Of a stretch of DNA of 64,000 bases, positions 14,701 to 25,385 are shown piece after piece; the stretch's first letter is position 1; each line of letters starts with the position of its first letter. Where the stretch lies: positions 84,695,592 through 84,759,591 of the forward strand of contig NC_092345.1 in NCBI RefSeq assembly GCF_963676685.1. Direction: 5' to 3'. This stretch comes from Mytilus edulis. Taxonomy: Eukaryota > Mollusca > Bivalvia > Mytilida > Mytilidae. The translations under genes and the position numbers were made by a program. Below the pieces are notes generated by a model. That model was not told where the DNA came from and did not search any database. It worked only from the letters and a program-made list of their open reading frames with translations.

Positions 14701-17700
14701 CTATGACATAATTCTTGTGACACAGTTTTGGCTAAATAAATATATAACACAACCATCTCCCAGATGGTATTCTTTTTTTAACTGGAACTTCGTTCTGTAA
14801 TGATCTTACAGTGTTTATTTTTAGAATTATATAATACTCTTAGTTTTATACCCAAGTTTCCACTGTTTCAACAGTTGAAATTCTTGAAAACAATTGAATA
14901 TCTTATCAGATTTTTTTTAAAACCCATCTAAATTTTAAATCAAAATAGCCTTAGAATACAGAATTGCGTTTTAAACTGTATGTGAACTAACCTCTTTCAG
15001 TTCTTGGAGTTTCATCCCATCTGTTTCTTCTCGCACTAGGTGTGGTGTTATGTCCAGGGGTACTGTCTCCACGACCTGGGGTGGTGGCACCAGGTGTAGC
15101 ATGACCAGGTGTAGTGTCCCAAACTCTGGTACTTTGTCCAGGTGTAGCACCTGGGGTATCTGAACCTTTGGGCCTTCCAGGAGTTTCATCCCATCTTGTG
15201 TTAGATGGTGTGGCAGCCTCTTCCCAGCCACTCTTACTTTTCTTGGCTGGAGTATCATCAGCTGACTGATCCCATCTTCTCTTCTTTTTCTCTGCCTGTG
15301 CTGCTGCTTGTTGCACTTTCTGTGATGATGCATCACCTGCAGATCCGTTAACAGCTTTCAGTCCTCCATCTTTGGCTTTTTCTTGCATTTGTTTCTCCAG
15401 AAGTTTCTACAATTTATGAATTCAAACTTAGAATACTAACGTTTTTTTTTTATTATGAAAAGGAACTGTTATGTGATGTTCAATTCAAAATTAGATAGAA
15501 ACATTTTAAAACATAAAAAGTTTCTCTAAATACCAAGACTTTCATAAATATTTCTTGTATGTGTAGCAGGCTTAATCAATTTTAAAGTCAATAATTATGA
15601 AACAAGACATCTTTTTGTATGACTTTATGTTTATTGTTATCATAATGAAATCTACAAATTTCTTTTGCAAAATATTAGTTACCCCTTTATTTCTGAAAAG
15701 TAGTTATCAAATTTATCTGAAATTTAGGACAACTTTTGCCACATGACCATGTACAATTGTTTTGGCTGTAATACAACATTGCCATTTCAAGTATCTGGAA
15801 CTGCAACCTATCATTTCTAAATTGTGTATTCATCAAGAAATAAAATTTGAAACACCAATGAAGCACTATGGAAAATGCATTACAAATAATTGCGCTCTTG
15901 TAACCAGTAGCTATATCCTAAGAGGAAGCAAATTTTGGTATCATTCCAATGAGCAGTTTCAGATGAGAGGATGTTTAATGTGAAAGTTTACGGAAGGCAG
16001 AAGACGGTAGCACAGATGCAAAGCGACGAAAAATTCTTTCATGATTTCTAGATGCAATGTGAGCTAAACAGAAATATGTCTATCGGGCCCATTACTGGCC
16101 TTAAAAAAAAGACATTTAACATTAACTGTTTCAATACTTAATCCCTTAATTATCTTTACCTTTTCTCTATCCAACTGTTGACTGACCATGACTTTAGAGA
16201 ATGTTCGAGCGTTCATGTCTGGTGTTTTCCCACCTGTAATATATAAAAAGAAATGTCACGACATGAGCCGTGACAGACAACAAATTAGTAAGATAAATTA
16301 GTTATTCAAGTTAAAAGTATTTAAAACTTACTTTTTCACTAAGATATTCACAAAAATGTCTTAAACACAGTGACAAGATGAACAACCTATAACTCGTTTC
16401 AAACCAGGATTTGAAATTTTTAACACAAATTTATTTTGAGAAATCCAACTATTTTCTTTACAATAACTAAGTCCTAAAAGCCTAATGATGCCCCAAAAAA
16501 CCACTCACAATTTTTAGATTAATATGATTTTCACCAACTGTTATAATCTAACCCCCTTTTTTTAAGTTGTAGGCTGTTCAAGTACTGCAATGATAACAGA
16601 TACTTTTTGATACAAATGTTAGCAAAAGAGAAGTTAGCAATTAACATATTACTATATGAAATTACATAAATTGAAATAAACAGAAAAATAAAATGTTGAA
16701 TGTAAATTATCTGATAATGATTTCCCAAAAATGTGAAACTAAAAAGCCTCTTATTAAAATTTGAAATTGTCATATCTTGGAAATGGAGATTTTTAGGTTA
16801 TTTATAATTCAAAGTTTGATTTTTGACATTACAAACTCTTATGAAAATACAAAAAATCATGATAACAAAAAAATTAAACGTAGAATAAAAATTTAGATAT
16901 AAAAATGACTTCAAAAAATTATTTTGAAAAATACTTTTTATATGTAAAATATATATATAGTAATATTTCAATTATTAACTAAACGCTTTATTAATTTTGG
17001 TTTGCAATTCATCTTGGATTTTTTTTCTTCATGTTATCATTACAGCAATTTTGTCAGGTGCAGATTCAGAACACATTTAAGCTTTTTTTACTCATACGTA
17101 CGCTTTACATCTTCTTATATCAATCACCATGGAAACCTGCTTCCAATAAGCCTAAAATTAGTCTCATATTAATATAGTATGACTTTCTAACACACAACAT
17201 GTACACACAATTTGGGGATTTCTCTTGAAAAAAAATTAAAAAATAGAAGGACATGTGCAGTTTGTTTTCCTTATCAGTCCCAAAGTTTACTAAATAAATT
17301 CATTTAGTTCAAAACCGTATGACTTTCATGATTTTTTTTCTTCAGAATTTAGTATAAAAAAAATGAAGTAGAAAACTTTTCAGATTATTCAAATTAGAAT
17401 GACTTCGTTATCTCATTACTTATTGAATTTTTTTAATGATCTTTAAAAAAAAAATAGAATTTTGAATGCTTAATCATGAAGATTATCTTTGATTATATAA
17501 CTTGAGGTGTAACAACCTCATTTTAACATGGATGTCCGTGAACAGGCAGCTCCACACTGATTCTCTGGCGCTAGAAAGGAAAGATAACTTAGATTAGAAT
17601 CTTTTCGACTCTTGTAACTTACAGATAACTATTGTGTGCTACAGAAAATATGTCATATATCAACAAACAATAATATAATCAATGTCATATAAGGGGTTCA

Positions 17701-20700
17701 TGGGGAAAGAAGAAAACATTAATCTATTCTTTCATACAGTAAATTGAACTCGGAAAAACCCTGAAAGAGTCCCCTATATCCTCCGTTAACGTTACTGTCA
17801 GTGTGATGGAAAATCATTAAACCAAATCTTCAAAAGATCAATTAACTATTATTTTGGAAACAGAAGACCCAGGTAAAGAAAACTTCAATGAAGGCCCTAT
17901 TTCTTGCTTGATACTATCACTACCATAGACAAATGAGAGTTAAAAGGATCTTTTTGGGAGGATTATTTTCAAACTCTAATAATCTATTTTATAAATCCCA
18001 TTTTGCTGTAAGATATATCCAGAGAAGTTACAATTTGTTTTTAAAGATTTCACTGTTAATTAAGTGACATAGAATGTAATTTTCTTAATTTCTCACTACT
18101 ATTTTATCATCATAGCACATATTATATGATGAGTTTGTTGAAAGGCAATTTACTTCCAATGAAATATATGGACAAGTCAAATGGACATATACTGAAGGGA
18201 ATTATACATCCATACATCCAACACCTGAAACTTTCATTTCTATAATTAAAATAAATTTCTGACATCTAGGTACTATTTTTTACGAAAAAATAACAAAATC
18301 TTGTACATCTTAATACCACATTAAACAAATGATTAAGATAATGTGCAAGAATATCTTTGCATCAGTTAACAAGATAATACCTTTCACAAAGTGTTGACAA
18401 TTCTAAGCATGCACATAAGTATTAACAACTGATATTGATTTTATAAAATAGAATAGAAACCAACATTCCAATTGCAGGTGCTGCTACTAAACAGGTGCAT
18501 CGTTTTATATTTCTTTTGAATTTTTCAAATAATCCTTTGCTTTCCTAATTAAAAGTTTCATAAAAAATAAAAATTGAAGTATGAAATAAATATTTTTTTT
18601 AAATTTCGTTTATAAGAATAACAACAATTTTTAGGATTGTTGGTTCATTCAATTCAAATTATCATAGCAAATATGTCCAGTAATTTTTCCAAATAGCATT
18701 TACAACAAATCACCTATGAACTAGTTCATTTTGAAACTTTTATTTCTATAAAATTTGTATTTTTGGTATATTTCACATGAAGCCATTGTTTTTAATTCAT
18801 ACAGCCAAAACTTTCCATAATGAGCATGATGAAGTTCATGTGTTATTTTATGTAAATGCTTGATAGACCTAACATTATTAATATAGAAGTGAATAGAAAT
18901 ACACCCACCGTCAGCAAAAGGATCATAACGTGGAGGAGAGATAATTCTTTGTCGCATCCTAGCTCGATATTCTCCTTCTCTATCAGCAATCTTAGGGGCA
19001 CGGTGTTCTGCCATAGGATCAAAGTCCTGAAAGTAAAGATAAACATGATAAACTTGTTTATCTATGTTATTTTTTAATGTATCTTGAAAAAAAATCACAG
19101 TACTTAAATGTATACTATGAAATTAAATAATTTCATTAACTTTTTGTTAATTCATGTATCTCACTTAATTCTCTATGCAGTGAATGTGATAATACACTAT
19201 TAATAATCCTATTGCTTCAAGATTTCTTCATAATTAATGAATACTTTGTAGAAATACTATTTCACCTCTTCAACTTTATTGAATTTGGGGATAACATAAT
19301 AATATACAGTTGACTCAAATTCTTCCATTATTCAAATACTGTTGTTTATTTCAAAAGTGCAATATGATTTTCAATTCATAAAAGAAGTTGTGACAATGGA
19401 CTGTACTATAAAATCGAGGAGTCTTTTTTGTCTACTCTGTGCTTCCTATGTAGCAATAGTATTTTTAAAATAAATTGTTACCTTATCATTAATTGTGTCA
19501 TTTAGGAAATTTAATGGTGCTGTATATGAAGAGCCTCGCTTTGGATATCCTGCACCAATGTCATCATCATCCTGCAAATACAAAAAGTATAATAAAACAA
19601 CTTTCAAGTAGAGAAAAATCCATCAGCCAGAGCTCCAGATAAGAATTCATAAATTGGGTTTTTAACCCACCATTTTCATATACAATTGGGTGATAAAGTT
19701 TTTTAATTGCATGATCAATTTCAATTCACCCCTCATGTTAATATCAAATTGGGTTTTTCACCACCAAGCTCCTTAATGTATTGGGTTTTTCATCAACACA
19801 ATATTTGATATTTAGGCAATAGCAACCCCAGATTTTTTCCATCTTAAATATGTTTCTTTCTTTGTTTAGCTGTTTTATTTGGTTTAGGGTTAGGGTTATT
19901 TGCTAGCTGTTTTACTTGGTTTATTCACTGAGGAGCAATTGTAGGTTTGATTTGTGTTCCGTTTCAAACCTTCTGCCAGTTTTGTATTTTTTCATATAAA
20001 CTGTAAAAAAAACGGATATGTATATGCACAGGCACTCGTCTTATACCTTTATATAATAAATTCTGAGACCAGTGCCTGTGTGTGTATTCATTAATTAACA
20101 GTAAAATGAAAAAAAAATAGTATATAAACTCTAATTATACTTGAATGGTTTTGTTTTATTCTAATTTTCATAAATCTGGGTTTAGTTGTCTTTTAATAGA
20201 ACTTTTGGTTTCTGATGCTTTATCATGTCATAATTGATTTGGCCTTTCACTTTTTCCAACTGATTTCGTTTTTGAGGAAACCCTGTTTTTATTAGCAATG
20301 TTCTCGTTAAGGTATGCACACACGCCCGTGTGTTCGATGGACGCTTCCTAAAAACACTGGCTGAGTCTTGTTATCATCATAACTTTCCCTCAGCTTTTCA
20401 AAAGAAGCAGAAAACATGCTTCTGTATTCAATATTTTTACCGGACATTCACTTTCGTTTTAATGTATGTTATGATAAATCCCGAGCAATGCGAAAAAAAT
20501 ATGACTACATGACACACGCTAATTGGATAAACACCGAGAAGATCGAAATGTTTTCAAAAACACGTGTATCCTTTGAGCAACGAAAAACTCTAACAGGGAC
20601 CCATTTCAGCTACTTGATGCAGGGATCTATTTTTAGAACGAAAGGAAATTTCCAATTATAAATATTATAAAAATAGTTTACGCGACGACTGTAAACAGAT

Positions 20701-23293
20701 AAGGGTAAATAACGCAAATGGAAGCCAATAAAAGGGTCGAGAACTCATGGTTTTGGCATATTATTGGGTTTTCCTTTGAATTAATTGGGTTATTGAACCC
20801 TGCAATGGGCAATTGCATTGGGTTTTTTATTCTTTGTATTGCGTGATCACGCAAATACGCAGCTTATCTGGAGCTTTGATCAGCTATTAGAAAGTTACAC
20901 AATTTGAATTCCTTATCACCATAAAATTGATATGATATCTGCTTTAGTATATTCTACCATCATCCTTTTTAAATTGTGTACATGTACATTCATACAAAGC
21001 TGTAAATTCATTAATAAAAACTAAAGAGTATTTGTTAGGTTAAAAGCTCTATAAAGCTTACCTATATTATAAAAAAACACATAACCAACTTTCAATAAAA
21101 CTGCTTTATGTTCAAATCAAAACTTTTTTTGAAGAAAAACATATTGCTTACATCTAATTCTTCATTTGGAGCAATAGATGTGACATATCCTTCAAACTTC
21201 CCATGTGCACTGTAAATATCTGTATCATAATGGCCTTCTGCTCCCAAACCAACTTTATTTGCCTCATCTTCTTCATCTGCCCCTCCATCTTGGAGCTTCT
21301 TTTTCTTTTGTTGAAGATTTCGTACTTGTTCTTCAATTTCTGAAATAAATATCTCCATTTTAATTTTGAATCATTTGTATGTTAATATTTGAGTAGGGTT
21401 TTTAAATGGATAGTTCATATTGTCAGTGGGATTTCTTGGACTTACCCCTTTTTATTTGATGCAATTCAACATAGTTAAGTTTTTTAATTTTTTCACTAAG
21501 TAGTTAATTTTGTATGTCATTTAGTCTCTGGTGCAGAGTTGTCTCATTGGCAGTCATACTTCATCTTTTTTTTTATATAAATTTTAATTAAATAAAAGCT
21601 GAATTTTCAACTTTAAGAAACTATGTCCATGATGCCACATCCCCTTCATGCCCTTATTTTACTTAATTATTTTAAAGAGACAGATCTTTTTTTTTTAATT
21701 GGTTGTATCTGTGGAATACCTATTAGAAAAGGGATATCACATTCTGATTTCTACAAGTATATGGATTAATACGGAGCCAGAATTCTGACCGTGCAAGGGC
21801 TGTGTAGCCAGTCAAGGTTGTTAAAAACTTTCTTTAGTAGAGCCAGAAAATTCATATCTGACTCATTGGTCATTTGAATTAACTGATTCTTGAAGTTATC
21901 AATTTCTTCAATGGTATGATCTTTAAGATCTCTCTTCATTTACATGTACTACTACTGCAATGCAACATTGATTATGTTGATTGAGTTCTTTTCATAAATT
22001 AAAACGTTAATAACTAGGGCCTAAATTAATATATTGTTTGTTTCCCCAATCCTGACCCTGCCAAGCCAGGTGTGGGTCGGAAGGTAGGGAAATAATTTTA
22101 TTTTTTCCAAAAAGCTTGAACAACATTGGACGATCCTGCAAGCCTGAAAATAGGAAATGAATAAAATAATATTTGACTTAAATTTGACAATAAAATTTTA
22201 TGAGTAGCACTGTTTTTGCAGGGTCGGTTGGGATTGGGGAAACAAACAATATTTTATTTTAGGCCTAGTCATGGGTTTTTTTTCAGGCTGGTTAAAATGT
22301 TTTAATTTAACCCTAATTCTGTTGGAATTAATAATCAAAATTTGATATGAGTTGAAATTTGCTTTGCACTACATTTGTTATAGCTTTTAGTTCCACAGTA
22401 GTTGTTATACTCTTGCAAAGGCACCTTTTCTTTTCATAGTATTCTTGTGCTTATACTAGTGCCGATATGATGATGTTATACATAATATAGGTGGTTAGAG
22501 AGTCATTCTAGCTAGGGAATGTGTGTGAGAGTCATAATGGTATGATGACTCTTGAGGTGGGGGAAGTGTGACAGGATTGCTTTCGTTCATAAATGTGGTA
22601 GACATTTAGTCAGCCATAAGTGCTTCCTTGTTACACAAACTGAAACATTACATATGTGAAGAAACTACAAAAGAGGAAACGTACACAAGTGTTTACAGTG
22701 TCATTTGGGACACTTACTAAAGACTAAAGACTAAGGTCCTGTGTTTCGAGTCCTGGTGGAGACAAGCAATTTTTTACACTTGTTCAACTTATTGTAACTA
22801 AATGACTTAAATAATATTCCTTTTCAGAACATACATGATGCATGTATTAATGGAAAAATTAGTGTGGCTGAATGGACTATTGCAAAACTAGTTCTACAGC
22901 CGAAATGACCTATGGCTGAACTGGTTATAACTTATGCGACCGAAACGTGTTATCAGCCCTGTTGGGCAGCATATCTTCTGAAGGTAAAGATTCTCTCTAA
23001 TTCACAATGAGTTAAAATAGTATTGGATATGGATCGAGACAGCCACTATGAAAAAGAACTGCTAAGAACAATGTAGTATGACAAGATTCAAGAATTCGAA
23101 AATAAAATCTTGAACCTTTTAACACACATGTGTTCCATTATACGTTGCAACACAAAGCCACGTGTGTGGATGTTTACTTATATGTAAATTTAATTAAAAT
23201 GTCATATTGCTACATTTGAGGTTGTTTCATATAAGTTTTCTAGGGGAGAAGTGGGGAAATAGTATACGGACCTTCTCTTGTTGTTGCAGCCAT
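2553..23293 (-). CDS. SF3B1: Splicing factor 3B subunit 1, complete gene of 20 coding exons
   Basis: SF3B1 is the large HEAT-repeat scaffold of the SF3b complex in the nuclear U2 snRNP. It clamps the intron branch-point helix. The joined exons give 4047 nt, 1348 aa plus stop; human has 1304 aa. Residues 1-165 hold the conserved start and the YDPFADG block. Residues 165-456 hold RWDETP, SGWAETP and TPG repeats, which bind U2AF-homology domains and are phosphorylated in known orthologues. From about residue 530 to the end are HEAT repeats nearly identical to human. The numbering offset is a constant +44 through the HEAT region, so K744 corresponds to human K700, K710 to K666, R1118 to R1074 and V1122 to V1078, all conserved. 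The extra length lies in the N-terminal tail. Introns are GT-AG; phases agree at every junction. No truncation or frameshift seen. Confidence 0.97.
3437..3653 (-). CDS. SF3B1: SF3B1 coding exon 19
   Basis: Residues 1224-1296: [18 protein letters not shown] through ILQYALQ. The first base completes an Arg codon split with exon 18. Flanked by tgcag and gtattt. Confidence 0.95.
4317..4589 (-). CDS. SF3B1: SF3B1 coding exon 18
   Basis: Residues 1133-1224: [19 protein letters not shown] through LEDALMDR. Part of the C-terminal HEAT repeats. Acceptor tttttcag, donor gtaag. Confidence 0.95.
5095..5280 (-). CDS. SF3B1: SF3B1 coding exon 17
   Basis: Residues 1071-1133, [19 protein letters not shown] through FGYIAKAIG, apparently identical to human. 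Contains R1118 and V1122, equivalent to human R1074 and V1078, residues known to line the pladienolide pocket. Confidence 0.95.
5652..5830 (-). CDS. SF3B1: SF3B1 coding exon 16
   Basis: Residues 1012-1071, starting ERLMGHLG, where human has EKLMGHLG, and ending at LKNR with a split Arg codon. Acceptor ttacag, donor gtaaac. Confidence 0.93.
6247..6507 (-). repeat. Dispersed repeat with paired TGCCC-type ends
   Basis: Runs from the gtccaaagaacacggatgcc stretch to cccataaatggggcata. A second copy lies at 43674-43952 in opposite orientation, sharing tatgccccacc, a run of gtctgt or acagac steps, cttcaggttaaagttttt and aacatagaaaatga. Two diverged copies of one family, probably a non-autonomous element. 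Confidence 0.8.
6685..7829. mobile_element. Non-autonomous DNA transposon with TA target duplication
   Basis: The left end CAGTGAAACCTG at 6685 is exactly inverted at the right end (7818-7829). Both are flanked by TA (6683-6684 and 7830-7831). Just inside each end are diverged ccgaac/gttcgg motifs. 1145 bp, no transposase frame. The TA duplication and CAGTGAAACC end point to the Tc1/mariner-pogo superfamily, which is inference from the ends only. Confidence 0.85.
7968..8150 (-). CDS. SF3B1: SF3B1 coding exon 15
   Basis: Residues 951-1011: [18 protein letters not shown] through [10 protein letters not shown]. Acceptor aacaccag, donor gtgaga. Confidence 0.95.
8151..9220 (-). other. SF3B1 intron 14
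   Basis: About 1.07 kb, AT-rich. No repeat or coding segment recognised. Confidence 0.8.
9221..9568 (-). CDS. SF3B1: SF3B1 coding exon 14
   Basis: Residues 835-950, the longest HEAT exon: [19 protein letters not shown] through YAFQEQTTE. 348 nt, phase 0 at both ends. Confidence 0.95.
9986..10132 (-). CDS. SF3B1: SF3B1 coding exon 13
   Basis: Residues 786-834, [19 protein letters not shown] through MKKIVLK. 147 nt, phase 0 at both ends. Confidence 0.95.
10524..10669 (-). CDS. SF3B1: SF3B1 coding exon 12, carries the K700-equivalent
   Basis: Residues 737-785: [19 protein letters not shown] through GIRQHRGK. The Lys in QQKVR is residue 744 and matches human K700, the commonest cancer hotspot. 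The first Gly codon is split with exon 11. Confidence 0.95.
11283..11553 (-). CDS. SF3B1: SF3B1 coding exon 11
   Basis: Residues 647-737: [19 protein letters not shown] through LVEIIEHG. Includes DEYVRN (human E622 and R625) and ARHTGIK (human H662 and K666), all unchanged. Confidence 0.95.
11554..12171 (-). other. SF3B1 intron 10
   Basis: About 0.62 kb, AT-rich, nothing recognised. Confidence 0.8.
12172..12438 (-). CDS. SF3B1: SF3B1 coding exon 10
   Basis: Residues 558-646: [19 protein letters not shown] through REIISNLAK. The donor is the less usual gttggt. Confidence 0.95.
12734..12835 (-). CDS. SF3B1: SF3B1 coding exon 9
   Basis: Residues 524-557: [19 protein letters not shown] through GTPPMRK, 34 codons, phase 0. 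Confidence 0.94.
13130..13330 (-). CDS. SF3B1: SF3B1 coding exon 8
   Basis: Residues 457-523: [19 protein letters not shown] through [11 protein letters not shown]. Links the disordered tail to the first HEAT repeats. Confidence 0.94.
13601..14061 (-). CDS. SF3B1: SF3B1 coding exon 7, TPG-rich
   Basis: Residues 303-456. Starts [19 protein letters not shown] and then RSRWDETP. Next comes a long low-complexity run of TPGG, TPSG and a six-Gly stretch, then the conserved [18 protein letters not shown] block and PPGYK. The TPG run is clearly longer than the human counterpart. Conserved flanks on both sides show the exon is real and in frame. Confidence 0.95.
14238..14677. mobile_element. Inverted-repeat element with internal duplication
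   Basis: The ends read gatacccccgc at 14241 and gcgggggtata at 14662, inverted relative to each other. Inside are two 168-bp-spaced copies of a unit beginning agtgttcggtaaacaggaag (14288 and 14456), and gacgga steps near 14600. It lies in SF3B1 intron 6. Two overlapping short reading frames here are by-products of the repeat. Confidence 0.75.
14992..15406 (-). CDS. SF3B1: SF3B1 coding exon 6, RWDETP repeats
   Basis: Residues 165-303. Begins [17 protein letters not shown]. Contains [30 protein letters not shown] and [10 protein letters not shown], Trp-bearing motifs of the type known to bind UHM domains of U2AF-like factors. The donor is gttagt. Confidence 0.95.
15407..16159 (-). other. SF3B1 intron 5
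   Basis: About 0.75 kb with no clear repeat. The 73-codon plus-strand frame near 15762 shows no recognisable similarity and is taken as chance. Confidence 0.7.
16160..16233 (-). CDS. SF3B1: SF3B1 coding exon 5
   Basis: Residues 140-164: [19 protein letters not shown] then QLDREK, matching human GGKTPDPKMNARTYMDVM. 74 nt; phases 1 and 0 fit the neighbours. Confidence 0.92.
16234..18908 (-). other. SF3B1 intron 4, large
   Basis: About 2.7 kb, very AT-rich with many homopolymer runs. I saw no coding segment, inverted-repeat pair or tandem array in it. Confidence 0.75.
18909..19026 (-). CDS. SF3B1: SF3B1 coding exon 4
   Basis: Residues 101-140: [19 protein letters not shown] through RYDPFADG, matching human YDPFAEHRPPKIADRED and LDPFADGG. 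Acceptor ctttcag, donor gtgggt. Confidence 0.95.
19482..19571 (-). CDS. SF3B1: SF3B1 coding exon 3
   Basis: Residues 71-100: [20 protein letters not shown] then [10 protein letters not shown]. The acidic run and YxAPxxxLND match human. Confidence 0.92.
19628..20878. mobile_element. 1.25-kb inverted-repeat element with 6-bp target duplication
   Basis: The left end CAGAGCTCCAGATAAG and the inverted right end CAAAGCTCCAGATAAG match at 15 of 16 positions. Both are flanked by atcagc (19622-19627 and 20879-20884). ttgggtttt motifs recur inside near both ends. No transposase frame. The CA-type ends resemble hAT elements, but hAT usually gives 8-bp duplications, so the superfamily is open. It lies in SF3B1 intron 2. 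Confidence 0.85.
21152..21339 (-). CDS. SF3B1: SF3B1 coding exon 2
   Basis: Residues 8-70: [19 protein letters not shown], then [20 protein letters not shown] and APNEELD. Corresponds to human IEAQIREIQGKK and FAGYVTSIA. Acceptor tatttcag. Confidence 0.93.
21340..23271 (-). other. SF3B1 intron 1 with two repeats
   Basis: About 1.9 kb. Holds a fragment of a dispersed family at about 21520-21580 (gagttgtctcattggcagtc) and a short inverted-repeat element at 22018-22264. The rest is unassigned. Confidence 0.75.
22018..22264. mobile_element. Short MITE-like element
   Basis: The two ends carry inverted copies of a roughly 40-bp segment including attgtttgtttccccaatcc (left) and its complement (right, near 22230-22250). 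A ctag tetranucleotide flanks each end. About 247 bp, no coding capacity. Confidence 0.75.
23272..23293 (-). CDS. SF3B1: SF3B1 coding exon 1 (start codon), inferred
   Basis: Reads MAATTRE plus one base, then donor gtccgt. Joining to exon 2 gives [16 protein letters not shown], which fits the family start (human MAKIAKTHEDIEAQIREI) and keeps phase. The start context caaaATGG is favourable. The donor is weak and only 22 nt are coding, so this rests on similarity and phase. Confidence 0.68.
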
Positions 23294-23329
23294 TTTGCTG
23301 GTCTATTGATGAATAAATGGAAGACTTTA

Positions 23330-23700
23330 ATTTACAAACAATGTGCGTGAAATCTCGGAGTCTCAAACAAACTCCAAAATTGAGAAAGGAAATGGGGAAT
23401 GTGTCAAAGCGACAACAACCCGGCATAGAGCAAACAACAGCCGAAGGCCACCAGTCTTCAATGTAGCGAGAATTCCCGCACCCGTAGGTGTCCTTCAGCT
23501 GGCCCCTAAAAATATGTATCATGACTAGTACAGTGATAATGGACGTCATACTAAACTCCGAATTATACACAAGAAACTAAAATCAAAAATCATACAAGAC
23601 TAACAAAGGCCAAAGGCTCCTTACTTGGGACAGGCGCAAAATTGCGGCGGGGTTAAACATGTTTATGAGATCCCCCCCCTCCCCCTATACCTTCTAGCCA
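23330..23700 (-). repeat. Dispersed repeat family A, minus-strand copy
   Basis: On the minus strand it carries gtttaaccccgccgcaattt, a segment on gaattctcgctacattgaag, and a final block on cattccccatttcctttctc. Related pieces occur at 24055-24476 (plus) and 27295-27490 (minus). I recognise this as a very common bivalve repeat from memory. The 122-codon frame over it is repeat-derived. It starts within about 40 bp of the inferred SF3B1 start codon. Confidence 0.8.
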
Positions 23701-23848
23701 ATGTAGAAAAGTGCCCACATCGGCATTTGTTTTGTAGATTTTGATTTCTGTTTATTTTTTTTCTAGAACTATAACCTTACTGTGTTATTCTAATCTAAGT
23801 TTTTTTTTTTACTGTTTTTACATTGTTTTTGTTTTATTTTATTCGCGG

Positions 23849-24808
23849 TTAAAGGGGCACTATGATGAATTATTCACTCAGTTGCAAGTGAATAATTCAA
23901 CCTCATTTAATCCGTATTCATGTAAACTTCAATTTAACCCCTTAGCAAAAGATGGATAACGCATGAATTTTGCTTGTAAATTTATTTTATAAAGGGAAAA
24001 AATGTTAACATGAAAGATAACAAAGGTTTCTACTTGTATTTGTAATACTTATTTGTACTGATTTTTATCCATCTGATGAGTTAAGCCTTTTCAACTGGTT
24101 TTTATAGTTCGTTTTTTATGTTGTACTGTTACACTACTGTCCCAGGTAAGGGGAGGATTGGGATCCCATTAACATGTCTAACCCCTCCACATTCTGTATG
24201 TTTGTGTCTGTCCCGACGACCAGGGGCCTGTAATTCAGTGGTTGTCGTTTGTTTATATATGTGTTATGTTTTTCGTTCATTTTTTGTACATAAATTATGC
24301 CGCGCGAGTTTTCTCGTTTGAATTGTCATTTCGGGGCATTTTATCGCTGACTATGCGGTATGGGCTTTGCCGGTCATTGTTGAAGGCCGTACGGTGACCT
24401 ATATTTGTTAATATCTGTAATATTTGGTCTCTTGTGGAGAGTTGTCTCATTGGCAATCATACCACATCTTCTTTTTTACAATCAATTGATTGATTGACTG
24501 ATTTGATCCACAAAAAATATACAGACAAAAACGATGAAGATAAACATATATTTTTAATCTATGATATGAATTGAACAGACCTAGAAAAATCGAATTGCAC
24601 GAGTTCGATAAATCTATTTGTATCTATATTTGTGTTTACATCGCTTATATGGTCATTTGAGGACTTCGGAGGTCAACTCGATAGTTTAAATATAGCTGGC
24701 GTCTAGACTAAAATACACACGAAACGAAGCTTCATATTATCGGGCCCATGCACTGTAAATAAGTTGTTCAAATTGGTGAACATGAATTTGACAGCTAGTG
24801 CCCCTTAA
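23849..24808. mobile_element. Inverted-end element with a nested repeat
   Basis: ttaaaggggcacta at 23849 is inverted as tagtgcccctta at 24796-24807. The interior is interrupted by the family A block at 24055-24476. No coding frame. Probably a non-autonomous DNA element hosting a later insertion. Confidence 0.65.
24055..24476 (+). repeat. Dispersed repeat family A, plus-strand copy
   Basis: Contains ccatctgatgagttaagcc, gttgtactgttacactactg, cctgtaattcagtggttgtc, ttgttgaaggccgtacggtg and the end gagttgtctcattggcaatc then ataccacatcttc. Shorter relatives of its end lie at 3979-4030 and 21520-21580. Confidence 0.85.
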
Positions 24809-25385
24809 AAAAAATATTATACCTTGGGACTATTACATTGACCTATTGGTGGTCTCAGATTATGTGTTTAGAATTTACGAAAATTCAAATAATAATCTAC
24901 ATTTTAGTGAGAAATGTACAAAGAATATACTAAGTTTCCTAAGATACTGCTAAATATATGTCACGGCTTATATATTGAATAAGAGGGAATTAAAATAGAG
25001 GCATTTTAATGTTTCTAATAATAAAGATTACCCAGTAAAAGTTTAGTTCAAGTTTTAGGTGTAGCAACATCAGTCAAACAATACTTCCATGGTAAAACAA
25101 AGATAACTTTAGACATAGCCTCCTATATATGGCCATGGTCATTCGTATATGACCGAGATGTTAATTTTAAACTATCTTGGGGTCCTAGCTCACTGCTCGA
25201 CAGTTGAAGTATTTATGTTGGGTCTTTTCTTTTTTCTTTTTATATATATGTAATCTGTTATCATTAATCGAGACGACTCGTGAATAAATGAAAATGAAGT
25301 GGTTTTGTATGAACCGTAATATGAAAAAAATGTATAGAAACTAGGAAATTATGAAAACTGCAGACTTTTATTCATAATATAGACG
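24809..25385. other. Unassigned intergenic DNA
   Basis: AT-rich. No gene, tandem repeat or paired ends noticed. Confidence 0.6.

Noticed and set aside
23202..23570. 122-codon minus-strand frame with GCGNSRYIEDWWPSAVV
   Set aside because: Translated repeat family A; similar nucleotide copies are widespread, with no sign of a conserved gene.
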